From assembly GCF_024296665.1 (NCBI RefSeq), contig NZ_CP100762.1, positions 930,001-994,000 on the forward strand: 64,000 bases of DNA. The letters are read 5' to 3'. The notes beneath the pieces were generated by a model, which was given only the letters and a program-made list of their open reading frames with translations, was not told the origin of the DNA and made no database searches. The first letter of the stretch is position 1; every line of letters starts with the position of its first letter. This DNA comes from Salinilacihabitans rarus. Lineage in GTDB: Archaea; Halobacteriota; Halobacteria; Halobacteriales; Natrialbaceae. A program made the position numbers and the translations under genes. Shown one piece after another: positions 31,050-39,963 of this stretch.

Positions 31050-31430
31050 CTACGTCTCCCTCCTGACCTCGGACCAGACGTCGACGAGCCGCTGCTCCGG
31101 GTCGGACAGCGGGCGCTCGACCTCGACGCGGAAGTCCCGGTCGCCGTCGAGTTCGACCGCGATCCGGTCGAAGTGGGCCAGGTACCGGGAGCGGTGGTGG
31201 CCCCCGGCGCGGAGCTGGGTCCGCTCGGAGACGAGCGACGCCTTCCGCAGGCGGTCGAGTTTTCGGTACGTCGTCGAGAGGGGAACGTCGGCCTCGTCGG
31301 CGATTTCGCGGACGGTCATCGGCTCGTCGAGCGCCGAGACGATGTCCCGGCAGGCCTCGTCGTCGAGCACGCCGACGACCCGGTCGAGGTCGGCCCGGTC
31401 GGCTTCGGCCTCCCGTGGGTCGAACGTCAT
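31050..31430 (-). CDS. Winged-helix transcriptional regulator
   Basis: A 126-aa protein. VVGVLDDEACRDIVSALDEPMTVREIADEADVPLSTTYRKLDRL is an ArsR-like winged helix covering residues 19-62. The C-terminal half (LAHFDRIAVELDGDRDFRVEV) is a beta-rich domain seen in haloarchaeal regulators. Co-transcribed with the membrane protein at 30769 and divergent from the Mrp operon, which it could control. That link is only by position. Confidence 0.8.
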   Translation of the reverse strand: MTFDPREAEADRADLDRVVGVLDDEACRDIVSALDEPMTVREIADEADVPLSTTYRKLDRLRKASLVSERTQLRAGGHHRSRYLAHFDRIAVELDGDRDFRVEVERPLSDPEQRLVDVWSEVRRET

Positions 31431-31589
31431 GTCGTCCCTACCGTTCGTCGCTCCCGATAAAGGTCGTTCGGTCGATCCGGCCGCCGGCCGTCGACGGTCG
31501 AAACGCGTCGACGACCGTCGTCCATGTTGGTAGATAACGAAATAGTTTTCCTGCGGCTACCGCTTGACTCGACTAACAAGAGCAGAGCT

Positions 31590-31637
31590 ATGAGTAACGT
31601 ACGACGGTCGCCCGGAGGGGTCCTCCGTGGCGACTGA
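31590..31637 (+). CDS. Possible short leader ORF, 15 aa, overlapping mrpE start
   Basis: ATG 31590 opens MSNVRRSPGGVLRGD and stops at 31637, 11 nt inside the MrpE frame. It spans the hairpin and ribosome-binding site of MrpE. Upstream (31534-31542) is ATAACGAAA, a weaker relative of the ATAACAAAG motif. Low confidence as a real peptide. Confidence 0.2.
   Translation: MSNVRRSPGGVLRGD
31614..31626 (+). promoter_or_regulatory. Hairpin covering the ribosome-binding site of mrpE
   Basis: GGAGG-GGT-CCTCC forms a perfect 5-bp stem that ends immediately before the GTG start at 31627. GGAGG is the Shine-Dalgarno sequence, so the hairpin would hide it. Confidence 0.45.
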
Positions 31638-32721
31638 GCGGGTTCTCGTTCCGCTGTCGGAGTCGGTGACGGTCCGGCAGACGGTAGCGTACGCCGTCCA
31701 GTCCGGGGTCGCGGAAGGCAACGAGACGCTCGTCTGTCACCTCGTCGTCGCCGTCCCGTTCCAGGGGGAGACCCCCGAGGGGCGACACAGCATCGAGGAG
31801 GCCGAGCGACTCCTCGACCGCGCGGAGAACTGGGTCGAGGAGGACGCCGTCGCGACGTCCGTCGACGTCGAGGTCGAGACGGCCGTCATCGGGACCGACG
31901 AGTACCTGTTCGGGCCGCGGGACTACGCCGAGGCGTTCGCGGCCTACGCCGACGCCCACGGCGTCGACCGGGTCGTCGTCGACCCCGAGTACGAACCCGG
32001 GGTGACGGCGCCGATGCTCCAGCCGCTGGAACGCGAACTCGACCGGGTAGGGCTTGCCTACGACGAGGCGCCGGTCGAGCGCCCCGCCCGCCACGAGCGG
32101 CTGGTCGGCCGCCGCGGGCGCGAGCGCGGCCGGCGGTTCCTCGCGACGTTCGCGCTCTCGTACGCCTTCTACATGATCCTCGGCGACCTCTCGTACTGGT
32201 TCGACTGGGTGACCGGCGCGGCCGTCGGCCTGATCGTCGCGCTGACGCTCTCGCAGGTGACGTTCACGGTGGCGCCGACGCTCCGGCACTCGCCCGGTCG
32301 GGTCCTGCGGTTCGTGCTCTACCTCCCCTACCTGCTGTCCGAGATCCTAAAGGCCAACCTCGCGGTCTCGCTCGTGATCCTCCGGCCGTCGATGCCGATC
32401 GACCCGCGGATGACGCGGGTGAACGCGCTCGTCCGCGGCGGCCTCCCGCTGCTCGCGCTGGCCAACAGCATCACGCTGACGCCGGGGACGCTCACCGTAC
32501 GGGCGGACGACCAGCGGCTGCTCGTCCACACGCTGATCCCCGACGCTCGCGAGGACCTCTTCGACGGCGGCCTCGAACGGGGGGTCCGCTTCGTCTTCTA
32601 CGGTCGCCGGGCCGCCGCGCTCGCGACCCCGCGCGAGCGCGGCGACGTCGCAGTCGTCGACGGCGAGGACGAGGCCGACGAGGCGGCCGAACCGGCGCCC
32701 GCCGGGGGTGACGGGGCGTGA
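31627..32721 (+). CDS. mrpE: Mrp Na+/H+ antiporter subunit MrpE with an N-terminal UspA-like domain
   Basis: A 364-aa protein, about twice the usual MrpE length. Residues 1-150 form a UspA-like alpha/beta domain (MATERVLVPLSESVTVRQTV, DRVVVDPEYEPGV). Residues about 165-310 are the MrpE part, with SYAFYMILGDLSYWFDWVTG, VLYLPYLLSEILKANLAV and SITLTPGTLTV. The tail is acidic. It is the first gene of the Mrp operon, which couples Na+ export to H+ import across the membrane. The GTG start is supported by GGAGG 9 nt before it and by the overlap downstream. The Usp fusion suggests nucleotide or stress sensing, an inference. Confidence 0.88.
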   Translation: MATERVLVPLSESVTVRQTVAYAVQSGVAEGNETLVCHLVVAVPFQGETPEGRHSIEEAERLLDRAENWVEEDAVATSVDVEVETAVIGTDEYLFGPRDYAEAFAAYADAHGVDRVVVDPEYEPGVTAPMLQPLERELDRVGLAYDEAPVERPARHERLVGRRGRERGRRFLATFALSYAFYMILGDLSYWFDWVTGAAVGLIVALTLSQVTFTVAPTLRHSPGRVLRFVLYLPYLLSEILKANLAVSLVILRPSMPIDPRMTRVNALVRGGLPLLALANSITLTPGTLTVRADDQRLLVHTLIPDAREDLFDGGLERGVRFVFYGRRAAALATPRERGDVAVVDGEDEADEAAEPAPAGGDGA

Positions 32722-32996
32722 TCGAGGGCCTCGACGAGGTCTTCCTCGCGGCGGCCGCCGGCTTCGTCGTCCTCGCGATCGTGATGTTCTACCGTGCGCT
32801 CGCCGGGCCGACGACCCAGGACCGGCTGCTGGCGGTAAACGTCCTCGGGACGAACACGGTCGTCGTCCTCGCGCTGCTGTCGGTGGGGCTCGGCGAGCCG
32901 TGGTTCCTCGACGTCGCGCTGATCTACGCCCTGTTGAACTTCCTGATGGCCGTCGCCATCTCGAAGTTCACCGTCGAGCGGGGTGGTGTCCTGTGA
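32718..32996 (+). CDS. mrpF: Mrp antiporter subunit MrpF
   Basis: A 92-aa protein with three transmembrane segments. FYRALAGPTTQDRLLAVNVLGTN is the MrpF signature between helices 1 and 2, and YALLNFLMAVAISKF is near the C-terminus. The GTG start overlaps the stop of mrpE (GTGA). It is part of the small-subunit half of the complex. Confidence 0.9.
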   Translation: MIEGLDEVFLAAAAGFVVLAIVMFYRALAGPTTQDRLLAVNVLGTNTVVVLALLSVGLGEPWFLDVALIYALLNFLMAVAISKFTVERGGVL

Positions 32997-33325
32997 TCGA
33001 GACCGTGCGGTTCTGGGCGGTCATCGCCCTGCTGGCGTTCGGGCTGTTCTTCACGTTCGTCTCGGCGGTCGGCGTCATCCGCCTGCCGGACGTCTACACC
33101 CGCGCACACACCGCCTCCCAGACCGATACCCTCGGGGCCGGCTTCACCCTCGCGGGCGTCGCGCTCGCGCTCGGCTGGACGGAGGTGACGGTCTACACCG
33201 TCCTGTTGCTGTTCTTCGTGTTCATCACGAACCCCACCGCGGCCCACGCCATCGCGCGCTCGGCCGCCGAGTCGGGCATCGAGGCGTGGACGGTCGACGC
33301 CGCCGAGGAGGGTGAGGAGCGATGA
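32993..33325 (+). CDS. mrpG: Mrp antiporter subunit MrpG
   Basis: A 110-aa protein with three transmembrane segments. GVIRLPDVYTRAHTASQTDTLG is the diagnostic MrpG sequence, and FFVFITNPTAAHAIARSAAE follows. Starts at GTG 32993, overlapping the TGA of mrpF. The C-terminus is acidic. Confidence 0.92.
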   Translation: MIETVRFWAVIALLAFGLFFTFVSAVGVIRLPDVYTRAHTASQTDTLGAGFTLAGVALALGWTEVTVYTVLLLFFVFITNPTAAHAIARSAAESGIEAWTVDAAEEGEER

Positions 33326-33861
33326 GCGCGCTCGCCTACTCGCTCGCGGTGTTCGTGGTGCTCACCGCGGTCGCGACCGCGCTCTTCCGGGACGTGCTGT
33401 CGGCCATCGTCGTCTTCGGCGCCTACAGCCTCGGGATGGCGATCCTCTACGCGTTCCTGCTCGCGCCGGACGTGGCGATGACCGAGGCGGCCATCGGCGC
33501 CGGCGTCACGACGATCCTGCTGTTGCTGACCATCGCGCGCACGTCGCGGCCGACGACCGACCGCCTCTTCGAGCGGATCGATCCGCCGGCGCTCGTCGCC
33601 GTCGGCGCGTTCGTGGCCGTACTCGGCGCGTTCGTGCTCCCGGAGATGTACGCCGTCGGCGCCGAGAGCGCCCCGATCTGGTCGAACCCCGAGGTGACCC
33701 AGCACTACATTCAGAACACGTACGCACAGACCAAGGTTCAGAACGCGGTCACGGCCGTGCTGGCGGCCTACCGCGGGTTCGACACCTTCGGCGAGGCGGT
33801 CGTCGTCTTCGCCGCCGGCGTCGCCGTCCTCGTCGTGTTGAAGCGGGAGGTGTTCGTCTGA
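33322..33861 (+). CDS. DUF4040 membrane protein (stand-alone C-terminal part of MrpA type)
   Basis: A 179-aa protein with five hydrophobic segments. LSAIVVFGAYSLGMAILYAFLLAPDVAMTEAAIGAG is the DUF4040/MbhD signature, which in bacterial MrpA is fused to the C-terminus of the large subunit. The last part (NAVTAVLAAYRGFDTFGEAVVVF) is MbhE-like. So MrpA is split here, as in many archaeal Mrp and Mbh complexes. It overlaps mrpG by four bases (ATGA). Confidence 0.85.
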   Translation: MSALAYSLAVFVVLTAVATALFRDVLSAIVVFGAYSLGMAILYAFLLAPDVAMTEAAIGAGVTTILLLLTIARTSRPTTDRLFERIDPPALVAVGAFVAVLGAFVLPEMYAVGAESAPIWSNPEVTQHYIQNTYAQTKVQNAVTAVLAAYRGFDTFGEAVVVFAAGVAVLVVLKREVFV

Positions 33862-34361
33862 TGGCCGACGGGTACACGGACACGTACACCGAGAGTCAGG
33901 TGATCCTGACCGCCGTGAAGGTCCTCGCCCCGTTCACGCTCACGTACGGGCTGTTTCTGGTCTTCCACGGCGGCGACACCCCCGGCGGGAGCTTCCAGGG
34001 CGGCGCCATCGCCGGCGTCACGATCCTGATGATGGCGTTCGCCTTCGGCATCGAACCCACCCGCCGGTGGCTGAAAAACGGCGTCGTCGTCGGCCTCGTC
34101 GCCGGCGGCGTCGCCTTCTTCGTCGGCGTCGGCGTGGCGACGGTCGCCCTCGGCGGGCGATTCCTCGAGTACAAGACGTTCGAGACGGGGCTGGGAATCG
34201 CCGCGAAGTGGGGGATGGAGGCGATCGAGGTCGGCGGCATCGCGCTGATCGTCGCCGGCGTCGTCGTCACCCTGTTCTTCGCGACGGCGGCGGGGTACAC
34301 CCCCGAACGCCCCCCGGAAGCGGAAGCCGACTCCGAGACGGAGGTGCGACCCGATGATTGA
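33861..34361 (+). CDS. mrpB: Mrp antiporter subunit MrpB
   Basis: A 166-aa protein with four transmembrane segments. FLVFHGGDTPGGSFQGGAIAG is the MnhB-domain signature. The C-terminal tail is acidic. The ATG overlaps the TGA of the DUF4040 gene (TGATG), so the two are translated together. It forms part of the hydrophobic small-subunit core of the antiporter. Confidence 0.9.
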   Translation: MADGYTDTYTESQVILTAVKVLAPFTLTYGLFLVFHGGDTPGGSFQGGAIAGVTILMMAFAFGIEPTRRWLKNGVVVGLVAGGVAFFVGVGVATVALGGRFLEYKTFETGLGIAAKWGMEAIEVGGIALIVAGVVVTLFFATAAGYTPERPPEAEADSETEVRPDD

Positions 34362-34725
34362 GTTGCTCGCGAGCCACTACGCCTACGCGCTGACGTTCGT
34401 CCTGTTCGGGATCGGCCTGTACGTGATCATCGCCAGCGAGAACCTCGTGAAGAAGCTGATCGGGGTCAACATCTTCCAGACGGCGATCTTCCTCTTTTTC
34501 GTCTCGACGGCCTACGTCGACGGCGGCGGCGCGCCGGTCGTCCCCGCCGCGAAAGAGCCCGGCAGGCTGCTCGTCGCGAGCCCGCTGCCACAGGTGATCG
34601 TGCTGACCGCCATCGTCGTCGGGGTGGCGCTGACGGCGGTCGGTCTGGCGCTGATCGTGCGCATCTACGCCGAGTACGGCACCCTGCAAGAAGACACCCT
34701 GCGGGAGGTGCGCGCCGATGAGTGA
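34354..34725 (+). CDS. mrpC: Mrp antiporter subunit MrpC (NuoK-like)
   Basis: A 123-aa protein with three transmembrane segments, homologous to NuoK of complex I. GIGLYVIIASENLVKKLIGVNIFQTA and ASPLPQVIVLTAIVVGVALTA carry the family pattern, with SPLPQ before the third helix. Overlaps mrpB by eight bases. Confidence 0.92.
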   Translation: MIELLASHYAYALTFVLFGIGLYVIIASENLVKKLIGVNIFQTAIFLFFVSTAYVDGGGAPVVPAAKEPGRLLVASPLPQVIVLTAIVVGVALTAVGLALIVRIYAEYGTLQEDTLREVRADE

Positions 34726-36238
34726 GGCCGACCTGCTCCCCGTGGCGCTGATCGTGACGCCGATCCTCGCGGCGACGCTCCCGATCGCACTCGGCCTGCG
34801 CTTCGAGCGCGCCGGCTGGCCGGTCGCCGCGGTCACGACGACGGGGCTGTTCGCCGCGGCGCTCGCGCTCGCGACGGTCGTCTACGCCGGCGGCGAGCCA
34901 ATCACGCACGAACTGGGCGGGTTCCCGCCGCAGTACGGCATCCAGCTCGTCGCCGACGGCCTGTCGGCGCCGTTTACCGTGCTCGTGACGGCGGCCGCCG
35001 CGGGCGTTCTCGTCTTCACGCGCGTCGCGGGCCCGCGCGGGAACGCCTTCTACACGGCGTACCTGCTGCTCGTCGGCGGCCTGCTCGGCATCTCGCTGAC
35101 GGGCGACGTCTTCAACCTGTTCGTCTTCCTCGAGATTTCCAGCCTCGCGACGTACGCGCTGGTCGCCAGCGGCGACGGCCCCGAGTCGGCGGTCGCGGCC
35201 CTGAAGTACCTGATCCTCGGGACCCTCGGCGCGTCGATCTACCTGACCGGCGTCGCCCTGCTGTTCATGGCGACCGGGACGCTCAACATGAACGAACTCG
35301 CCGGGATGGTCCCCGCGGAACTCGACGGGCAGCAACTCGCGCTCGCCCGCGCGGCGTTCGCGTTCGTCTTCGTCGGCTTCGCGCTGAAGGTCGCCCAGTG
35401 GCCGCTGCACACGTGGCAGCCCGACGCCTACCAGCACGCCCCCGACGCCGTGACGCCGCTGATCGCGGCGCTGGTCTCGACCGCCTCGGCGTACGCGCTC
35501 GGCCGGGTGGCCTACACCGTCTTCGGGCCGGAGTTTCTCGCCTCGACGCCGTACCTGACCGAGGTCGTCGTCACGGTCGGCTCGACGAGCGTCCTCGCGG
35601 GCAGCGCGCTGGCGGCGATCCAGCAGGACGTAAAGCGGATGTTCGCGTTCTCGTCGGTCGCCCAGTTCGGCCTGATCGTCGCGGCCTACGGCGTCCTCAC
35701 CGAGACGGCGTTCGCGGGCGCGGTCTTCCACCTCCTCGGCCACGGGCTGTTGAAAGGGGGGCTGTTCCTCGCGGTCGCGGCCGTCGCGCTGTCGACCGGC
35801 GCGCGGACGGTCGACGAGTACGCGGGGCTGGCCGCCCGGCGGCCGCTGCTGGCCGGCACGATGTCGGTCATGCTCGTCGCGCTCGTCGGCGTCCCGCCGT
35901 CGGTCGGCTTCGTCGGCAAGTGGTACATCGCCATCGGCGCCGTCGAGGCCGAGGCGTGGCCGGTCGCCGCCGTCGTCTTCCTCAGCACGATGTTCACCCT
36001 CGCCTACGCCGCCCGCCTGCTGGAGAAGATGTACTTCACGCCGCCGACGCCGGTCGAGGCGCCCCACGCGCCCGGCGCGGTGGCGACCGACGGCGGTCGC
36101 GACCGGGTGACCACCGGGATGTGCGTCGTCCTCGTCGCCGTCGCGGTCGCCGCCGTCGTCTTCGGCTTCGCCGGCGGCGTCTTCTACGACTCGCTGCTCG
36201 GACCGTTCCTCGAAACGATCTCGATCGGAGGTGTCTAA
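34718..36238 (+). CDS. mrpD: Mrp antiporter subunit MrpD (proton-conducting, NuoN-like)
   Basis: A 506-aa protein with about 14 transmembrane segments. The antiporter core shows NLFVFLEISSLATYALVASG with the key Glu in TM5. AQWPLHTWQPDAYQHAPDAV has the Lys/His channel region. QQDVKRMFAFSSVAQFGLI and HLLGHGLLKGGLFL complete it. It overlaps mrpC by eight bases. One of three large proton-translocating subunits in this operon. Confidence 0.92.
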   Translation: MSEADLLPVALIVTPILAATLPIALGLRFERAGWPVAAVTTTGLFAAALALATVVYAGGEPITHELGGFPPQYGIQLVADGLSAPFTVLVTAAAAGVLVFTRVAGPRGNAFYTAYLLLVGGLLGISLTGDVFNLFVFLEISSLATYALVASGDGPESAVAALKYLILGTLGASIYLTGVALLFMATGTLNMNELAGMVPAELDGQQLALARAAFAFVFVGFALKVAQWPLHTWQPDAYQHAPDAVTPLIAALVSTASAYALGRVAYTVFGPEFLASTPYLTEVVVTVGSTSVLAGSALAAIQQDVKRMFAFSSVAQFGLIVAAYGVLTETAFAGAVFHLLGHGLLKGGLFLAVAAVALSTGARTVDEYAGLAARRPLLAGTMSVMLVALVGVPPSVGFVGKWYIAIGAVEAEAWPVAAVVFLSTMFTLAYAARLLEKMYFTPPTPVEAPHAPGAVATDGGRDRVTTGMCVVLVAVAVAAVVFGFAGGVFYDSLLGPFLETISIGGV

Positions 36239-36241
36239 CCG

Positions 36242-38137
36242 ATGACCGAACACGTCGTTACCGACCCGCGTCCGCTCGCCGCGGTTCTCGTCTCCGCCGC
36301 GGCCGTCGTCCTGATCGTCGCCTCGCACCGCCACCCGAACGTCCGCGAGGGGTGGTCCGTCCTCGCCGCGGTCTCGAAGTTCGCCATCGTGGCGAGCATG
36401 CTCCCCGGCGTCCTCTCGGGCACCGTCTACGAGTGGCACCTCGGGTGGACGTTCGTCGGCGGCGGCGACGCCGCGATCGAGTTCGCGCTGCGGGCCGACC
36501 CGCTCGGGATGCTGTTCGCGACGCTCGCGAGCTTTCTCTGGATCTTCACCGCGTTCTACGCGACGGGCTACATGCGCGGGTTAGACGAGCACTCCCAGAC
36601 GCGCTTTTTCGCCGCGTTCGCGGCCAGTCTCTCGACGGCGGTGGGGATCGCCTTCGCGGCGAACCTCGTGACGATCTTCGTCTTCTACGAACTGCTGTCG
36701 CTCGTGACCTACCCGCTGGTCGCACACAACGAGGACCGCGAGGCGCGCGTGGCCGGCCGCAAGTACCTCACGTACACGTTCTTCGGCGGCGGGGTGTTCC
36801 TGCTGGCGGGGACGGTCATGGTCTACTGGCTCACCGCCGGCGTCGGCGAGCCGACGGTCGCGTTCGAGGCCGGCGGCATCGGGGCGCTCGCGGCGGCCGC
36901 GGCCGCCGACCCGCTCGCCGCGCGGGTCGCCTTCTACCTGCTGATCGCCGGCTTCGGCGTGAAGGCCGCGGTGATGCCGCTGCACTCGTGGCTGGCCGAC
37001 GCGATGGTGGCACCGACGCCCGTCTCCGGGCTGCTCCACGCCGTCGCGGTCGTCAAATCCGGCGCGTTCGGGGTCGCCCGGGTGATCCTCGAAGTGTACG
37101 GCGTCGACCTCGTCGGCAGTTCCGACCTCGCCATCCCGCTCGACGCCGTCGGGCTCCCGTACGAGATGGGGATGAACGTCCCCGTCGCGGCGGTGGCGGC
37201 GTTCACGCTCGTCGCCGCGAGCATCATCGCGATGCGCAAAGACCACCTCAAACGCCGGCTGGCGTACTCGACGACCGCTCAACTGTCGTACATCGTCCTC
37301 GGGCTCTCTCTGTTGCACCCGTACGCCGTCCTCGGCGCGCTGTTTCACATCCCGGCGCACGCGTTCGGCAAACTGACGCTGTTTTTCTGTGCCGGCGCGA
37401 TCCACGTCGAGACCCACACCGACTACATCAGCGAGATGGCCGGCATCGGCAAGCGGATGCCGCTGACGATGGGCGCGTTCGCCGTCGGCGCCGCCGGGAT
37501 GGCCGGGATGCCCCCCGTCGCCGGCTTCGTCAGCAAGTTCTACATGCTGATCGGCGCCGGCGAGGTCGCCGGCGGCTACTGGCTCTTCGCCGCCGCGCTG
37601 TTGCTCTCGGGGCTGCTCAACATCGCCTACTTCTGGCCCGTCGTCTACACCGCGTTCTTCGAGAGCGAGGAGCGCCACGACGCCAAGCCGCTGCTCGAGT
37701 TCCCCCTCGGCGGCGAGCGGGAGTCCTACGTCGCCGCGGATGCCGCCGAGGAGCGCGTCGCCGCGGACGGGGGCGACCGCGAGGCGAGCGACGACCGCGA
37801 CGACGGCGACCGCGAGGCCGACGAGGCGGCGTACGAGTACGCCGTCGACGAGTACCCGAGCGACCACGCCGACGAGTCGGTGCCGGAGGCGACGGCCGGT
37901 GAGCACGTCAGCGCCGTCGACCACCACGGCGACCGCGACGACGCCCACACCGGCGGCCCGCCGGCCGGCGGCTGGGCGCGCCGGTCGCCGCTCGGCGAGA
38001 GCACGTGGCTGATGCTCGTGCCGATCGCCGTCATCGCGACCGGCGCGGTCGTCCTCGGCATCGTGCCGGACTACGCGGTGTTCCTCGAACTGGCCGCACG
38101 CATCGTCGAGACGGTCACGGGGGTGACGGTCCCGTGA
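36242..38137 (+). CDS. Proton-conducting membrane transporter (MrpA/D-like) with hydrophilic insert
   Basis: A 631-aa protein. About 14 transmembrane segments with the antiporter core: TIFVFYELLSLVTYPLVAHN, KAAVMPLHSWLADAMVAPTP and LLHAVAVVKSGAFG. A charged segment rich in Asp, Glu, Arg and His, at about residues 475-580, sits before the last helix (LMLVPIAVIATGAVVLGIVP), where MrpA or MrpD proteins normally have a short loop. Its role is unknown. The gene follows mrpD by three bases. It probably takes the place of the MrpA core. Confidence 0.88.
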   Translation: MTEHVVTDPRPLAAVLVSAAAVVLIVASHRHPNVREGWSVLAAVSKFAIVASMLPGVLSGTVYEWHLGWTFVGGGDAAIEFALRADPLGMLFATLASFLWIFTAFYATGYMRGLDEHSQTRFFAAFAASLSTAVGIAFAANLVTIFVFYELLSLVTYPLVAHNEDREARVAGRKYLTYTFFGGGVFLLAGTVMVYWLTAGVGEPTVAFEAGGIGALAAAAAADPLAARVAFYLLIAGFGVKAAVMPLHSWLADAMVAPTPVSGLLHAVAVVKSGAFGVARVILEVYGVDLVGSSDLAIPLDAVGLPYEMGMNVPVAAVAAFTLVAASIIAMRKDHLKRRLAYSTTAQLSYIVLGLSLLHPYAVLGALFHIPAHAFGKLTLFFCAGAIHVETHTDYISEMAGIGKRMPLTMGAFAVGAAGMAGMPPVAGFVSKFYMLIGAGEVAGGYWLFAAALLLSGLLNIAYFWPVVYTAFFESEERHDAKPLLEFPLGGERESYVAADAAEERVAADGGDREASDDRDDGDREADEAAYEYAVDEYPSDHADESVPEATAGEHVSAVDHHGDRDDAHTGGPPAGGWARRSPLGESTWLMLVPIAVIATGAVVLGIVPDYAVFLELAARIVETVTGVTVP

Positions 38138-39963
38138 CGGAGGTCGCCGGCCTGCCGCTGGCGGCGCTTTACCCGCCGGCGCTCGTGCTCGCCGCGGCGA
38201 TCCTCGCGCTCGTCCTGCCGCGGGCGCTCGGCCACGCCGTCGGGGCGCTCAGCCTCGTCGCCGTCCTCGTCGTCTCGCTTACCGTCCCCGACGGGACGAC
38301 CCTGACGGCCACCTTCCTCGGCTTCTCGGACGTCCGGCCGTTCTTCGTCGACGACTTCAGCCGGGTCGTCGGGGCCGGCCTCGGCTTCCTCGGGACGTTC
38401 GCCGTCGTCTACGCCTACTCGACCGACGCGAGCGAGGGGATGACGGCCATCGCGCTGGCGTACGTCGCCTCCTGTCTCGCGACGGCGTTCGCCGGCGACT
38501 GGCTCACCCTCGTGTTCGCCTGGGAGCTGATGGCGATCACCTCCACCGTGTTGGTCTGGCACCACGGCGGCGACGCCGTCCGCGCGGGCTTCCGGTACGC
38601 CATCGCCCACGGCATCGGCGGGACGCTCGTCCTGTTCGCGGTGATCGCCCACTACGCCCAGGTCGGCGAGTTCGTCTACGGCGCGGGCGCCGCCGGCATC
38701 GCCGTCGGGCTCCCGCAGTTGCTCGCCGCGCTCGGGGTCGGCGTCAACACCGCGTTCATCGGCCTGCACACGTGGCTGCCGGACACCTACCCCCGGCCAC
38801 ACGTCGCCGCGTCGGTGTTCCTCTCGGTGTTCACGACGAAGACGAGCGCGTACGTCCTCTACCGGGCGTTCCCCGAGGGCGAACTCGCGCTCGCGTACAT
38901 GGGTGGGCTGATGGCCGTCTACGGCGCCGGCTTCGCGTTGCTCCAGCACGACATGCGCGCGCTGCTGTCCTACCACATCCAGGCCCAGGTCGGCTACATG
39001 GTCGCCGGCATCGGCATCGGGAGCGCGCTCGCGGCCGCCGGCGCGATGGGCCACCTGCTCAACAACGTCCTCTTCAAGAGCCTGCTGTTCATGGCCGTCG
39101 GCGTCATCATCTACCGCACCGGCGAGGAGGACCTGTACGAACTCGGCGGCCTCTGGCGCGAGATGCCCCTGACCGCCGTCGGCTTCTCGCTCGGGGCGCT
39201 CTCGATCACCGCCGTTCCCGGCTTCAACGGCTTCGTCACCAAGGGGATGATCCTCGACGCGGCCGATCCGGGCTACTACGGCACCCCCGAGTACCGGGCG
39301 GTGTACTACCTGCTGTTGCTCGGCGCCGTCGGAACGTTGCTCTCGTTCATCAAACTCGGCTACTACGCGTTCCTCCACGGCGAGAGCGACGTCGAGGTGG
39401 CGGACGCGAAGCCGGGCCAGACGGTCGCGATGCTCGCCGTCGGCGCCGCGTGTCTCGCGCTGGGGGTCTGGTGGCAGGGGCTCGTCGACTTCCTGCCGAA
39501 CGTCCAGGGGACCGCGTTCACGTATTCCGGCGGCGAGAGCCACCTCCACCCCTACAGCGCGAGCCACCTCACCGAGACGGCGGGGCTGGTGGCCGTCTCG
39601 CTCGTCGGCTTCGTCGCGATCCGCAAGCCGCTGTCGAAACTCGACCTCACCGACCCCGCGACGGTCGTCGAACCGATCACGTACTACGCCGGCCGGTGGT
39701 CGATGCTCGCGGTCACGGAGACCTACCGGGCGGTCGACGCCGCCGCCGTCGCGCTCGTACGCCGGTGCTACTGGGTCGGCAACAACCCGGTGCTCGCCGT
39801 CGAGGCGGCCGCGCGGCGCCTGCCGAACTGGATGGTCGAGGTCGAGGGACGCCGCCCCGCCGACGGCGGCCGCCCGTCGACGATCCACCTCCGGGCGAGC
39901 ATCGGCCACACCGTCCTGTTCCTGACGCTCGTGCTGACGATCGTCCTCTGGTTGCTGGTCTGA
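38134..39963 (+). CDS. Proton-conducting membrane transporter (MrpA/NuoL-like), third large subunit
   Basis: A 609-aa protein with about 15 transmembrane segments. WLTLVFAWELMAITSTVLVW, NTAFIGLHTWLPDTYPRPHV and MGHLLNNVLFKSLLFMAVG match the antiporter core, although Asn replaces the usual His in L-x-N-N. The C-terminal part has an extra domain, with ITYYAGRWSMLAVTETYRAV before a final helix. GTG 38134 overlaps the stop of the previous gene. The last gene in the operon. Confidence 0.87.
   Translation: MTEVAGLPLAALYPPALVLAAAILALVLPRALGHAVGALSLVAVLVVSLTVPDGTTLTATFLGFSDVRPFFVDDFSRVVGAGLGFLGTFAVVYAYSTDASEGMTAIALAYVASCLATAFAGDWLTLVFAWELMAITSTVLVWHHGGDAVRAGFRYAIAHGIGGTLVLFAVIAHYAQVGEFVYGAGAAGIAVGLPQLLAALGVGVNTAFIGLHTWLPDTYPRPHVAASVFLSVFTTKTSAYVLYRAFPEGELALAYMGGLMAVYGAGFALLQHDMRALLSYHIQAQVGYMVAGIGIGSALAAAGAMGHLLNNVLFKSLLFMAVGVIIYRTGEEDLYELGGLWREMPLTAVGFSLGALSITAVPGFNGFVTKGMILDAADPGYYGTPEYRAVYYLLLLGAVGTLLSFIKLGYYAFLHGESDVEVADAKPGQTVAMLAVGAACLALGVWWQGLVDFLPNVQGTAFTYSGGESHLHPYSASHLTETAGLVAVSLVGFVAIRKPLSKLDLTDPATVVEPITYYAGRWSMLAVTETYRAVDAAAVALVRRCYWVGNNPVLAVEAAARRLPNWMVEVEGRRPADGGRPSTIHLRASIGHTVLFLTLVLTIVLWLLV

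Noticed and set aside
31534-31542. ATAACGAAA before the Mrp operon as a further copy of the ATAACAAAG motif
   Set aside because: Two mismatches including the central position, and 48 nt from the nearest ATG. Too weak to count with the ten sites.
35398-37902. 834-codon plus-strand frame over the Mrp genes
   Set aside because: Arg-rich alternative frame of two well-supported transporter genes.
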